Under the pieces are notes generated by a model. It ran no database searches. It saw only the letters and a list, made by a program, of their open reading frames with translations, and was not told the origin of the DNA. A stretch of DNA of 64,000 nucleotides from Catenulispora sp. GP43 (GTDB lineage Bacteria; Actinomycetota; Actinomycetes; Streptomycetales; Catenulisporaceae): the NCBI RefSeq assembly GCF_041260665.1, contig NZ_JBGCCT010000004.1, positions 186,001 to 250,000 on the forward strand, read 5' to 3'. Each line of letters opens with the position of its first letter. Within the stretch, counting starts at the first letter, position 1. The position numbers and the translations under genes are program-made. Below are positions 37,811 through 45,791 of the stretch, one piece after another.

Positions 37811-37866
37811 TGGCCAGACCGACCTGGTCAGACCGGCCTGGTCAGACCAGCGCGGTCAGACCAGCG
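37811..37866 (-). repeat. Four tandem 14-bp repeats at a gene end
   Basis: Units of the form TGGTCAGACC(G/A)(G/A)C(C/G) run without gaps at 37811, 37825, 37839 and 37853. They contain the stop codon of the frameshifted minus-strand gene, so that protein's last residues come from the repeat. Confidence 0.75.
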
Positions 37867-38573
37867 GTGGCAGCGGGGCCGCACCGGGGTGGAAGGCGGT
37901 CGTGGGACCGGTGGTCACCAGTTCCGCGGCGCCGCGCGGGACGCCGTTGATCGGCACGCCGAAGGACACCCCGCGGGCCCAGGCCATGACCACCCGGTCC
38001 AGGGTGTCCACCAGCGCGGCGCTGGTCGCGTTGCCGCGGATCACGTACCGGGCCCCGGCCGCGCAGGCCGTCCCGCACACCGTCAGCCGCGGCTGGAAGT
38101 GGAAGGACTCGGTGGGCGCGTCCCGGGTGACCGTGGTCTGGAACACCCGGGCGGCCGGGCCGTCCAGCAGATCGATGTCCTTGATCCGCTCGGAGACGAT
38201 GTCGTGCCTGGCCGGGTCCAGGATCTCCTCGGCAAGCGCCTCAGCCGGGGGTCACCGGCTCGTCGCGGTTGTCGAAGACGGAGAAGCCGACCCACACGTG
38301 TTCGGCGGTCCGGTTCGGCTCCGGGTACAGGACGGCGGAGTAGGCACACTCCAAGTCCTCGGCGGCGTACAGCCCGCCGCGCAGGTCGTCACGGAGTTCG
38401 CCGACAACCTCGGTGCGAGGGCTGGGACCCAGGTCCAGCAGTCGCAACGCGGCGTCGACGCCGTCGTCGTAGCGGACCGGTGGAAACTCCAGCTCGGTCA
38501 AGTCGACCGCGTGTCCGGGATAAGCGGTCTGCCAGCTGGTGTAGGTGTAACGGACATCTGCGGTGTTCCGCAT
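37856..38573 (-). pseudogene. Frameshifted hypothetical gene
   Basis: The first part (38573-38241) has a good SD (GGGGAGAG) and encodes 110 residues ending DEPVTPG then TGA. Dropping one base from the run of five G on the plus strand (38247-38251) would instead read VTPAEALAEEILDPARHDIV and continue open to 37856. The second part alone has no sensible start there. The full span is 718 nt, one more than a multiple of three, as a single insertion predicts. The repaired protein would be 238 residues, with two Cys in LTVCGTACAAG. I do not recognise the family. A sequencing error, a true mutation or phase variation are all possible. Confidence 0.7.
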
Positions 38574-38618
38574 CCCGATGCACTCTCCCCGCGCTTTCGC
38601 GCATGACTCGTGTTTATC

Positions 38619-38633
38619 GGGTACACAATACCC
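38619..38633. promoter_or_regulatory. 15-bp palindrome before the frameshifted gene
   Basis: GGGTA-CACAA-TACCC lies 46 bp upstream of the ATG at 38573, next to an AT-rich segment (GTGTTTATC) suited to a promoter. A candidate operator of low specificity. Confidence 0.35.
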
Positions 38634-38767
38634 AAGGGGATGACATAGCTCGATCTGTGCAAACGAGACCCAAATGGTCCGGGTCGGAATCCTCACGCGA
38701 ACCGAACGGCGACATCACAGACCGTACACCGTCGTCACCTGCAGTTGCGCCCCCTTACCCGAAGACG

Positions 38768-40246
38768 TCACCGGTATTCGGCGAGCCTGGGGCGCACGCC
38801 GGCCACCGCGCACCCGATCGCCAGCAGGCACGCCGCGAGCGGCAGCCACCGCCACAGCGTCAGCTCGTCCACGCCGGCGTTGATGTCGCCGGTGAAGGCC
38901 CTGGCGTTGATGTCGATGACGTTCTGGACGGCCGCGGCGTAGGCGGTGAAGGCGCCGTCGGAGTCCGAGGCGGCGGGACTGGTGTCGAAGCGGACCGCTT
39001 CGGGCACGTCGGTGGCGAGCTTCTGGCGGAAGACCCGGTCGTCGAGCTCGTAGGCCTGGTACGTGCGCAGCATCTGTTCGGCGGCGGCGCGCTCGCCGGG
39101 GAAGGTGATGTTCTTCATCTCGGTGCCGAAGTAGCCGCCGAAGTCGACCGGGTGGGAGGGGTCGGCGAAGTACGCGTCCAGGTCGGTGCGGACGGCGGCG
39201 TCGTAGGTGTCGAGGGTGACGTTCGGACCCGGGTCCAGCAGCGCGCGGCTCTTCGCCAGGAACGAGGCCTGATACTGCGCGGCCCGCGCGGGATCGACCA
39301 CCAGGCGGCTCTCGTCGGCGTTGGCGTCGGTGCTCTCGGCCTTGGCCGCGGACAGGGCGGCGACGGAGTCGTAGGCGTCCTTCTTCGCGGCGCGCAGGTG
39401 TTCGGCGGCCGAGCCCATGGAGACGGCGCCCCAGACCATCACGACGAGGGTGAGCAGCGTGGCGCCGGCGAGCGCCGGGTTCAGCGCGCGGCGGGTGCGG
39501 CGGGTGAGCCAGAGTTCGAAGCCGACCAGGGCGGCCAGGGCGAGCACGCCGGTGAGTACGATCCACCAGACGGCTTGCCGCGCCAGGCCGTGGCGGTCCT
39601 GGTAGGAGGTCTCCAGGGCGGCGCCGTTGCTCTGGGCCACGGCGTGCGCCGCCGGCAGGACCGTGCTGCGCATCAGGTCGGTCGCCTTCGCGTACTGGGC
39701 CGACTCGGCTTGCGGGAGGTCTCCGGCGGGGCGGGCGGCGGAGCCGGAGTCGACGTACATCACCTGCGCGGCCAGGGCTTCGTAGTCGCCGAGCGCGTTG
39801 AGGGCGTCGCCGACCTGCTGCGCGCCGGTGCCGGCGGCGCCGGCGTGCAGCGCGGCGAGCTGCAGGTCGTGGTCGGCCTCGGCGCGGTCGGCCTCGAAGA
39901 GCTTGGTGAAGGCGGCGCGGTCGACGCCGGGGCCGAGGGCCTTGCCGCCGACCATGAGGATGTTGGCGAGGTTGGCGTCCATGTCGTTGAGCGCGTAGAT
40001 CAGGTCGTTGCCGGCGGAGACCTGCGGTTCCTCGGTGCTGCCGATGGCGTCGAAGCCGGAGCGGACGTCCGCGGCGGCGAGGGCGGCGATCACGGCGAAG
40101 AGCACGGAGGCCGCGACGGCCGCGGCGGTGAACGCCTTCAGGAGCCACGGCGTGGGGCGTCGCCGCCACCTGGCGGGACGCGGCGCGGGCTGCGGCGCGG
40201 GGTGCGTGGTGTCTTGCGAGGCCGGCGGGGGCGCGACGACGGTCAT
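38768..40246 (-). CDS. Four-helix membrane protein with two extracytoplasmic domains, GlnX-like
   Basis: A 492-residue protein from ATG 40246. Hydrophobic helices lie near 37-60, 248-270, 283-305 and 462-484. They leave a large outer domain of about 185 residues, rich in Ala/Asp/Glu helices, and a second of about 150 residues (FGGYFGTEMKNITFPGERAAAEQML). The order resembles the GlnX sensor of the mycobacterial PknG pathway and other four-helix-bundle receptors. No kinase, GlnH or response regulator is adjacent, so the assignment is only structural. The gene is divergent from the chitinase. Confidence 0.6.
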   Translation of the reverse strand: MTVVAPPPASQDTTHPAPQPAPRPARWRRRPTPWLLKAFTAAAVAASVLFAVIAALAAADVRSGFDAIGSTEEPQVSAGNDLIYALNDMDANLANILMVGGKALGPGVDRAAFTKLFEADRAEADHDLQLAALHAGAAGTGAQQVGDALNALGDYEALAAQVMYVDSGSAARPAGDLPQAESAQYAKATDLMRSTVLPAAHAVAQSNGAALETSYQDRHGLARQAVWWIVLTGVLALAALVGFELWLTRRTRRALNPALAGATLLTLVVMVWGAVSMGSAAEHLRAAKKDAYDSVAALSAAKAESTDANADESRLVVDPARAAQYQASFLAKSRALLDPGPNVTLDTYDAAVRTDLDAYFADPSHPVDFGGYFGTEMKNITFPGERAAAEQMLRTYQAYELDDRVFRQKLATDVPEAVRFDTSPAASDSDGAFTAYAAAVQNVIDINARAFTGDINAGVDELTLWRWLPLAACLLAIGCAVAGVRPRLAEYR

Positions 40247-40407
40247 GCCCACAGCAAAGGGCCTCGCGCGCACGAGGACCTGTTCTGCTCGCGCGATACG
40301 CGCGCGCCTGCGCACAACGCAAACGCGCCGCACATGAGCGCCCTGATCGCCGGCGGCCGAGCCAAACCGCCTCGTTCCCGCCCACAACCCCCTTGGCCAG
40401 GCAATGA

Positions 40408-40448
40408 ATTGGTGTAGACCCTTGACGGTGGGAATGGTCTAGTCCACG
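40408..40448 (+). promoter_or_regulatory. Two DasR-like boxes (dre) at the chitinase promoter
   Basis: ATTGGTGTAGACCCTT (40408-40423) and AATGGTCTAGTCCACG (40433-40448) match the known consensus A(C/G)TGGTCTAGACCA(C/G)T at 12 and 13 of 16 positions. TTGACG (40422-40427) between them may be a -35 element. In Streptomyces, paired repeats of this kind mediate chitin induction and glucose repression through the GntR regulator DasR. Repression relieved by glucosamine-6-phosphate is inferred here. Confidence 0.75.
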
Positions 40449-40495
40449 CTCCACGGTGCGGGGTCGCTCAGGAGACGCAGCAACGAGGAGACCTG

Positions 40496-42094
40496 ATGAA
40501 CAGGGAGCTCAGTACAGCAGGAGGCAGAGGCCGGCCACCGGCGGGATCGCGGCGGACGGCGGGTGTGGTGAGTGTGGTCGCGGCAGGGGCTCTGGCTGCC
40601 GCGGGCGTGGCTCTCGCGGCGGGCGGGGCGAACGCCGCCCCCGCCAACCTGGTGGCGAACCCGGGATTCGAGACCGGGACGCTGTCCGGGTGGACGTGCA
40701 GCGCGAACAGCGGTTCGGTGGTGTCCAGTCCGGTGCACTCCGGGTCGCACGCGCTCAGCGCGACTCCGGCCGGCTCCGACGACGCGCAGTGCACGCAGAC
40801 CGTGAGCGTGCAGCCGAACTCGTCCTACACGCTGTCGGCGTGGGTGCAGGGCAGCTACGTGTACCTCGGCGCCAGCGGGACCGGCGGGACCGATCCCAGC
40901 ACGTGGAGCAGCAACGGCGCCTGGAACCAGCTCAGCACGTCGTTCACCACCGGGGCCTCGACCACGAGTGTCACGGTCTACCTGCACGGCTGGTACGGCC
41001 AGGGCACGTACTACGCCGACGACGTCAGCCTGCTGGGGCCGGCCGGCTCGGGCTCGTCGAGCACCCCGCCGACCACGCCATCGACGACACCCACCAGCAC
41101 GCCGTCGACCACGCCGTCGACCACCCCGACGACGCCGCCCACCACCCCGACCACCCCGACCTCGTCGTCCAGCTCCACTCCCCCGCCCCCGCCGAACTCC
41201 GGGTTCAACCATCCGGCGTACTTCATGCCGCTGGACAACAGCCCGCAGGCGATCTCGGACATCGTCAACGCCGGGGAGAAGGAGCTGAACCTGGCCTTCG
41301 TCCTGGACTCCGGAGGCTGCACCCCGGCCTGGGGCGGCAACGCCTCGACGCCGGTCTCCTCGGACACCACGGTGCTGGCCGACATCAGCGCGCTGCGCGC
41401 GGCCGGCGGCGACGCCGCGGTCTCCTTCGGCGGCTACAACGGCACCGAACTCGGTTCCTCGTGCGGCAGCGCCAGCGCCCTGGCGGCGGCCTACCAGCAG
41501 GTGATCACCAAGTACCAGCTGAAGCACGTCGACTTCGACTACGAGAACACCGCGCTGGACAGCAACACCGCCGTGCGCTTCGGCGCCATCAAGATCCTGG
41601 AGCAGAACAACCCCAACCTGGTGGTCTCGCTCACCATCCCGATGACCACGGTCGGCTTCCCCGGCTCCGGCGTCGACGAGATCAAGCAGGCGGTGGCGGC
41701 CGGCGCGCGGCTGGACGTCGTCAACATCATGGACTTCGACACCGGCCTGACCTCCGGCACCGAGGTCGGCCAGACCGAGGCGATCGCCGACGACGCGATC
41801 GCGCAGCTGCAGTCGATCTACGGCTGGAGCACCGCGCAGGCCTGGTCGCACCTGGGCCTGCAGATCATGAACGGCCACACCGACCAGCCCTCGGAGCTGT
41901 TCCAGCAGAGCGACTTCTCGGCGCTGCTGGGCTTCGCCCAGGCGAACCACCCGGCGTGGTTCTCCTACTGGTCGGCCAACCGGGACCGCGCCTGCGACCC
42001 GAGCGTGCCGCACAACTGGGCCGACGGGACGTGCTCCAGCGTGACGCAGAACCCCTGGGACTTCACGAAGATCCTGGTGCAGTACACCGGCTGA
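40496..42094 (+). CDS. Secreted GH18 chitinase with N-terminal carbohydrate-binding module
   Basis: A 532-residue protein. GAGGAG lies 6 nt before the ATG. The Sec signal peptide ends near ANA-A at residue 48. A jelly-roll CBM (about 50-185, beginning LVANPGFETGTLSGW) resembles CBM4/9/16-type modules. A Thr/Pro/Ser linker follows (about 187-238). The GH18 domain (about 240-532) has D346-F-D348-Y-E350, the catalytic DxDxE signature with Glu350 as acid, and SFGGY upstream. The architecture matches extracellular endochitinases of actinomycetes. DasR-like boxes precede it and a strong terminator follows. Confidence 0.93.
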   Translation: MNRELSTAGGRGRPPAGSRRTAGVVSVVAAGALAAAGVALAAGGANAAPANLVANPGFETGTLSGWTCSANSGSVVSSPVHSGSHALSATPAGSDDAQCTQTVSVQPNSSYTLSAWVQGSYVYLGASGTGGTDPSTWSSNGAWNQLSTSFTTGASTTSVTVYLHGWYGQGTYYADDVSLLGPAGSGSSSTPPTTPSTTPTSTPSTTPSTTPTTPPTTPTTPTSSSSSTPPPPPNSGFNHPAYFMPLDNSPQAISDIVNAGEKELNLAFVLDSGGCTPAWGGNASTPVSSDTTVLADISALRAAGGDAAVSFGGYNGTELGSSCGSASALAAAYQQVITKYQLKHVDFDYENTALDSNTAVRFGAIKILEQNNPNLVVSLTIPMTTVGFPGSGVDEIKQAVAAGARLDVVNIMDFDTGLTSGTEVGQTEAIADDAIAQLQSIYGWSTAQAWSHLGLQIMNGHTDQPSELFQQSDFSALLGFAQANHPAWFSYWSANRDRACDPSVPHNWADGTCSSVTQNPWDFTKILVQYTG

Positions 42095-42117
42095 GCCCGG
42101 CCGTTTTCAGTTCGCCG

Positions 42118-42150
42118 GGGCGTCACTGACACAAGATGTCAGTGACGCCC
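42118..42150 (+). terminator. 14-bp perfect hairpin after chitinase gene
   Basis: GGGCGTCACTGACA and TGTCAGTGACGCCC pair perfectly around CAAGA, followed by TCTTA. It separates the chitinase from the next gene, whose start must therefore be at or after 42166. Confidence 0.85.
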
Positions 42151-42165
42151 TCTTACGGTCGGTCC

Positions 42166-42669
42166 ATGAGCTACCCGACTCCCATCGCCTGGCACGCCGG
42201 CACCGACGTCATCGACGGCCGCCAGGTCAAGCGCTACCACATCGCCCGCGACGCGACCCCGATCAACCCGGACTGGGAGCAGGCCGCCGCCGAACTGATC
42301 CCCGGCATGCTCGCCCCGCGCGACGAGACGCCGCCGGCGGCCTTCACCGTGCTGTTCCGCAGCGGCGCCGGACTGCACCTGAACGTCTACAGCTGGTACT
42401 GGGACAACGTGATCTACGGGCAGTTCGCGACCGGCGGCGTGCCGTTCCTGGGCAGCCCGGACGAGGACCCCGGAAAGCTGGCCCCGGTGAAGCCGCCGGT
42501 GATCGGCTGCGTGTACGAGCTCGCGGTGCTGGTGCACGAGCGGTCGGCGTGGATCCGGCACATGCTGATGAATGAGAAGCCTGACATGGAGGCCTACCTG
42601 GCTGACGTCCTGCCGACCGGGCCGGTGGGTCTGCCGGATGTGCCTTCGGCGCTGTCGCGGCTAGCCTGA
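42166..42669 (+). CDS. Conserved hypothetical protein (167 aa)
   Basis: The ATG at 42166 lies just after the terminator hairpin, and no SD is seen, so the message may be leaderless. The sequence is soluble and mixed alpha/beta (FTVLFRSGAGLHLNVYSWYW, VIGCVYELAVLVHERSAWIRHML). I do not recognise a family. Only 4 nt separate it from the HD-domain gene, so they are probably co-transcribed. Confidence 0.75.
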   Translation: MSYPTPIAWHAGTDVIDGRQVKRYHIARDATPINPDWEQAAAELIPGMLAPRDETPPAAFTVLFRSGAGLHLNVYSWYWDNVIYGQFATGGVPFLGSPDEDPGKLAPVKPPVIGCVYELAVLVHERSAWIRHMLMNEKPDMEAYLADVLPTGPVGLPDVPSALSRLA

Positions 42670-42673
42670 CTCG

Positions 42674-43327
42674 GTGACCGATGCCGCTGCTGCCGCCGCC
42701 AATGCCGACACCGCTGCTTTGTGGGTACTGCCGATCGCGCTGGATGAGACGACGCGGCCGGTACTGCGTCCGCTGCCGCTGCGCGCGGCAGAGCTGTTGC
42801 GCGACGTCCAGGCTCCGCCTCGGCTCGTCGCGCATCTGCGGGCGGTACACGATGTGGCGGCACAGCTGGTCGCCTGGACCGCGAAGCGGGGGCTGCCGAT
42901 AGACGCGGACGCCGTCCTGTTCGGGGCGGCGACGCATGACATCGGCAAGGCGGTGCATCCCGGCGAGCTGTCCGGCCCGGGATCAGAGCACGAACCCGCG
43001 GGCCGCGATCTGTTGCTGGCCCACGGGATCGCACCGGAGCTGGCGAAGTACGCGGCGATCCACTCGACGCTGAGCACCGACTCCACGCTGGACGAACTCC
43101 TGGTGAGCCTCGCCGACACCGTGTGGAAGGGCAAGCGGCGCACCGAGCTGGAGGATCTGGTGGTGGCGCGGCTGGCCGCGGCGAGCGGGCGCGAGGCGTG
43201 GGACGAGTTCCTGGAGCTCGACACACTGCTCACCGACATCGCCGACGGCGCCGATGAGCGGTTGGCGTATCAGATGGGCTATCCCTTGGCTGCTGCGGCT
43301 CCTGCGGCTCCTGCGGCTCAGAAGTAG
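42674..43327 (+). CDS. HD-domain phosphohydrolase-like protein
   Basis: A 217-residue protein from GTG 42674. HD metal motif: AHLRAVHDVAAQLVAW supplies the first His, ATHDIGKAVHP the HD pair, and later His and Asp (KYAAIHST, SLADTVWKG) complete the site. Family members hydrolyse nucleotides or act in signalling; the substrate is unknown. The C-terminus is a low-complexity Ala/Pro tail that overlaps the convergent gene by 10 bp. Confidence 0.85.
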   Translation: MTDAAAAAANADTAALWVLPIALDETTRPVLRPLPLRAAELLRDVQAPPRLVAHLRAVHDVAAQLVAWTAKRGLPIDADAVLFGAATHDIGKAVHPGELSGPGSEHEPAGRDLLLAHGIAPELAKYAAIHSTLSTDSTLDELLVSLADTVWKGKRRTELEDLVVARLAAASGREAWDEFLELDTLLTDIADGADERLAYQMGYPLAAAAPAAPAAQK

Positions 43328-44637
43328 GTACGAGCGCCGCCGACGACGTCGTAGCCCTCGTTCACCAGCAGGAACAGCCGCCACCGGTCCATCGTCATGC
43401 AGGGGTGCGAGACGCCGAGGGCCACCAGGTCGCCGACGGCCAGCGGGCTGGCGGGATCCACGCGCAGGAAGGCGTGCTGATCGCTCAGGGCGCTGATGTG
43501 GGCGGCGTCGCCGAGCTCGACCGGGCTGTCCGTGGCGGCGCGCCAGGCGGCCAGCGGGACCGGCAGGCCCGCGTCGTGGGAGACGTCGCGGCGGCCGGCG
43601 TTCAGCAGGACCAGGTCCGGTTCGGGGCGGGAGACGACGCGGGTCCAGACCTCCAGCGCCGGCTGGAACGGCGGGAGGGTCCATTCGGGGCGCGCGCTCG
43701 GCGTCAGGGTGGCGTACTGGCCGTTGTCGTGGGTCAGGTAGCAGCCGCTGCGCAGTACGACACGAATGCCGTCGGTGGTGAGCGGGCCGAGGATGTGCGC
43801 GACGCGCTCGAAGAAGCTGCTGCCGCCGGCGGTGGCGATCGGTTCGCGGTCGGGGGCGAACAGGCCGCGCTCGGCGAGTGTGGCGGCGAGGTCGCGCAGG
43901 TCTGTCAGGAAGGCGTCGACCCGCGCGAGGGTCTGCTCGGTGCGGTCGTGGCCGATGGTGCCCTCGTAGCCGGCGACACCCGCGACGGCAAGATGCGGGG
44001 CGGCGGAGGCGGCTTCGGCGACGGCGAGGGCGGTGTCGAGGTCGCGGGCTCCGGTGCGGCCGGACTCGTGGCCGAGCTCGATGAGGACCGGGAGTTGGAG
44101 GGTCGGTGCGGCTGATCCGTCGGCCGGCAGCGAGGCGGCGGCAGCAGTGGCATCGGCAGCTTCCGCGACCTCGGCGAAGGCCTCTTCGGCGAGCCGGACC
44201 CCCTCCGCCGAGTCCACGTAACACAGCAGCTCGCGCTCAGGATGCGCGGCGAGTTCGCGGGCCAGCCAGCGCAGCGCCGCGGGGTCGGTCAGCTCGTTGG
44301 CCATCAGGACCCGGCGCGCGCCGAAGGACCACAGCATCCGCACCTGCGCCGGCAGCGCGGCGGTCAGGCCCCAGACGCCGGCAGCGAGCTGGCGGGCGAT
44401 GAGCTGCGGCGACATGGTGGTCTTGGCGTGCGGGGCGATGCTCACGCCGGCCGCGTCGCAGAAGCGGCGCATGACATCGAGGTTGGCGTCCAGGGCCGCG
44501 TCGCGCAGGACGGCGACCGGGGTGGAGGTGTCGCCGCGGCGGATGTTCCAGCCCTGCGCCGCGAGGCCGTCGAGGGTGGTGGCGGCGTGCAGCGGCAGGC
44601 CTTTGAAGGAGGCGTCGAGCAGTTCCGGCGCGGTCAT
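43318..44637 (-). CDS. Fold-type III PLP enzyme, D-threonine aldolase / D-serine dehydratase-like
   Basis: A 439-residue protein. The PLP lysine is Lys72 in PHAKTTM. The alanine-racemase-like barrel continues to about 290, with LIELGHESGRTGARD and GVAGYEGTIG. The C-terminal beta domain carries SHPCMTMDRW, whose His and Cys are the usual zinc ligands. Members cleave or deaminate D-hydroxy amino acids. Its ATG overlaps the upstream Fe-S subunit stop by 4 nt, so it belongs to the oxidase operon. A shared 2-hydroxy or D-amino-acid catabolic route is inferred. Confidence 0.85.
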   Translation of the reverse strand: MTAPELLDASFKGLPLHAATTLDGLAAQGWNIRRGDTSTPVAVLRDAALDANLDVMRRFCDAAGVSIAPHAKTTMSPQLIARQLAAGVWGLTAALPAQVRMLWSFGARRVLMANELTDPAALRWLARELAAHPERELLCYVDSAEGVRLAEEAFAEVAEAADATAAAASLPADGSAAPTLQLPVLIELGHESGRTGARDLDTALAVAEAASAAPHLAVAGVAGYEGTIGHDRTEQTLARVDAFLTDLRDLAATLAERGLFAPDREPIATAGGSSFFERVAHILGPLTTDGIRVVLRSGCYLTHDNGQYATLTPSARPEWTLPPFQPALEVWTRVVSRPEPDLVLLNAGRRDVSHDAGLPVPLAAWRAATDSPVELGDAAHISALSDQHAFLRVDPASPLAVGDLVALGVSHPCMTMDRWRLFLLVNEGYDVVGGARTYF

Positions 44638-45791
44638 ACCTTGGGCCCTCGCAGGTAGTCGACGATGTGCACGGCCTTTGTGCGGCTCTTTGACTTCCGC
44701 AGCCCGGTCTGGAGTTGGCGCAGGCAGCCGGGGTTGACCGCGATGACCAGGTCCAGGTCCGCGGCCTCGATCTCGGCGATCTTCTTGGCCAGGATGGCCC
44801 TACTCTCCTTCTTCCGCACCAGGGCGTAGGTGCCGGCGGCGCCGCAGCAGGAGCCGGCGGAGGGCAGCTCGACGTAGGTGGCCGTGCGGCCGAGGAGTTC
44901 GCGGGGTTCTTTCCAGACGCCGAGGCCGTTGCGCAGGTGGCAGCTGTCCTGCAGGCCGACACACAGGGGGCGCTGCGCGGGAGCAGCATCGGTATTGGTG
45001 TCGGTATTGGTGTCGGTATTGGTGTCGGTCTCGGTACCGATGCCGGTGCTCTTCTTCAACAGCCACTCGGAAGCCTCGACCACGCGCTCGCGCCCGATCA
45101 CGTCGGCCAGGTGCGCCGCGCAGCCGCCGCTGGTGGTGACGATGGTGCCGGGCAGCCGTTCGCCGAGCTTGCGCGCCAGGTCGCGGCCCTGTTCGAGCTC
45201 GCCGTTGTGGGCGTGCAGGGCGCCGCAGCAGCCCTGGTCCGGGTCGACGGCGAGGTCCGGGTCGAGGGCGGCGATGCCGCGGCTGACCGAGGGGAACAGG
45301 CCGCGTTCGAAGCAGCCGAGCATGAGGGTCGGCTGGCCGGTCGCGCCGCTTCGCTTGCGGGCGCTGCGGCGCACGAGGCCGAGAATCCGCAGCACCCACT
45401 TGCGATTCGCGACCAGCAGCAGCGGCCGGACGATCCACGGCCGCTTCAGGCCGCTCCATTGCTCGTCGCGCCACTCCTCCAGCAGGTGGCCGTACTGGAC
45501 GCCGGCCGGGCACACCGTCTCGCAGGCGCGGCAGCCCAGGCAGAGCGAGGCCTCCTCGGCGAGGGTGGCGTCGTCGGGGGCCAGATCGCCGGTCTCCAGC
45601 AGGCGCATCAAGGTGATGCGGCCGCGCGGGGAGGACTGCTCCTGGCCGGTCAGCGCGTAGGTCGGGCACGCCGGGAGGCAGAAGCCGCACGAGATGCAGG
45701 CATCCAGCAGGTCCTTGCTGAAGATGCCCTTGGGCGCGCCGGGGCCGGTCTGCTCAGAGCCGGTCTGCTCCGCGCTGGTCTGCTCGCTCAC
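44634..45791 (-). CDS. GlcF-like Fe-S oxidoreductase subunit
   Basis: A 385-residue protein from GTG 45791, overlapping the flavoprotein stop by 4 nt. Two 4Fe-4S motifs, CISCGFCLPACP and CLGCRACETVCP, are followed by two CCG-type domains (GCCGALHAHNGELEQG and GSCCGAAGTYAL). This is the GlcF arrangement; it passes electrons from the FAD subunit to the membrane. A stretch coding three Asp-Thr-Asn-Thr units from perfect 12-nt repeats (44991-45026) lies in the inter-domain linker. Confidence 0.9.
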   Translation of the reverse strand: MSEQTSAEQTGSEQTGPGAPKGIFSKDLLDACISCGFCLPACPTYALTGQEQSSPRGRITLMRLLETGDLAPDDATLAEEASLCLGCRACETVCPAGVQYGHLLEEWRDEQWSGLKRPWIVRPLLLVANRKWVLRILGLVRRSARKRSGATGQPTLMLGCFERGLFPSVSRGIAALDPDLAVDPDQGCCGALHAHNGELEQGRDLARKLGERLPGTIVTTSGGCAAHLADVIGRERVVEASEWLLKKSTGIGTETDTNTDTNTDTNTDAAPAQRPLCVGLQDSCHLRNGLGVWKEPRELLGRTATYVELPSAGSCCGAAGTYALVRKKESRAILAKKIAEIEAADLDLVIAVNPGCLRQLQTGLRKSKSRTKAVHIVDYLRGPKV

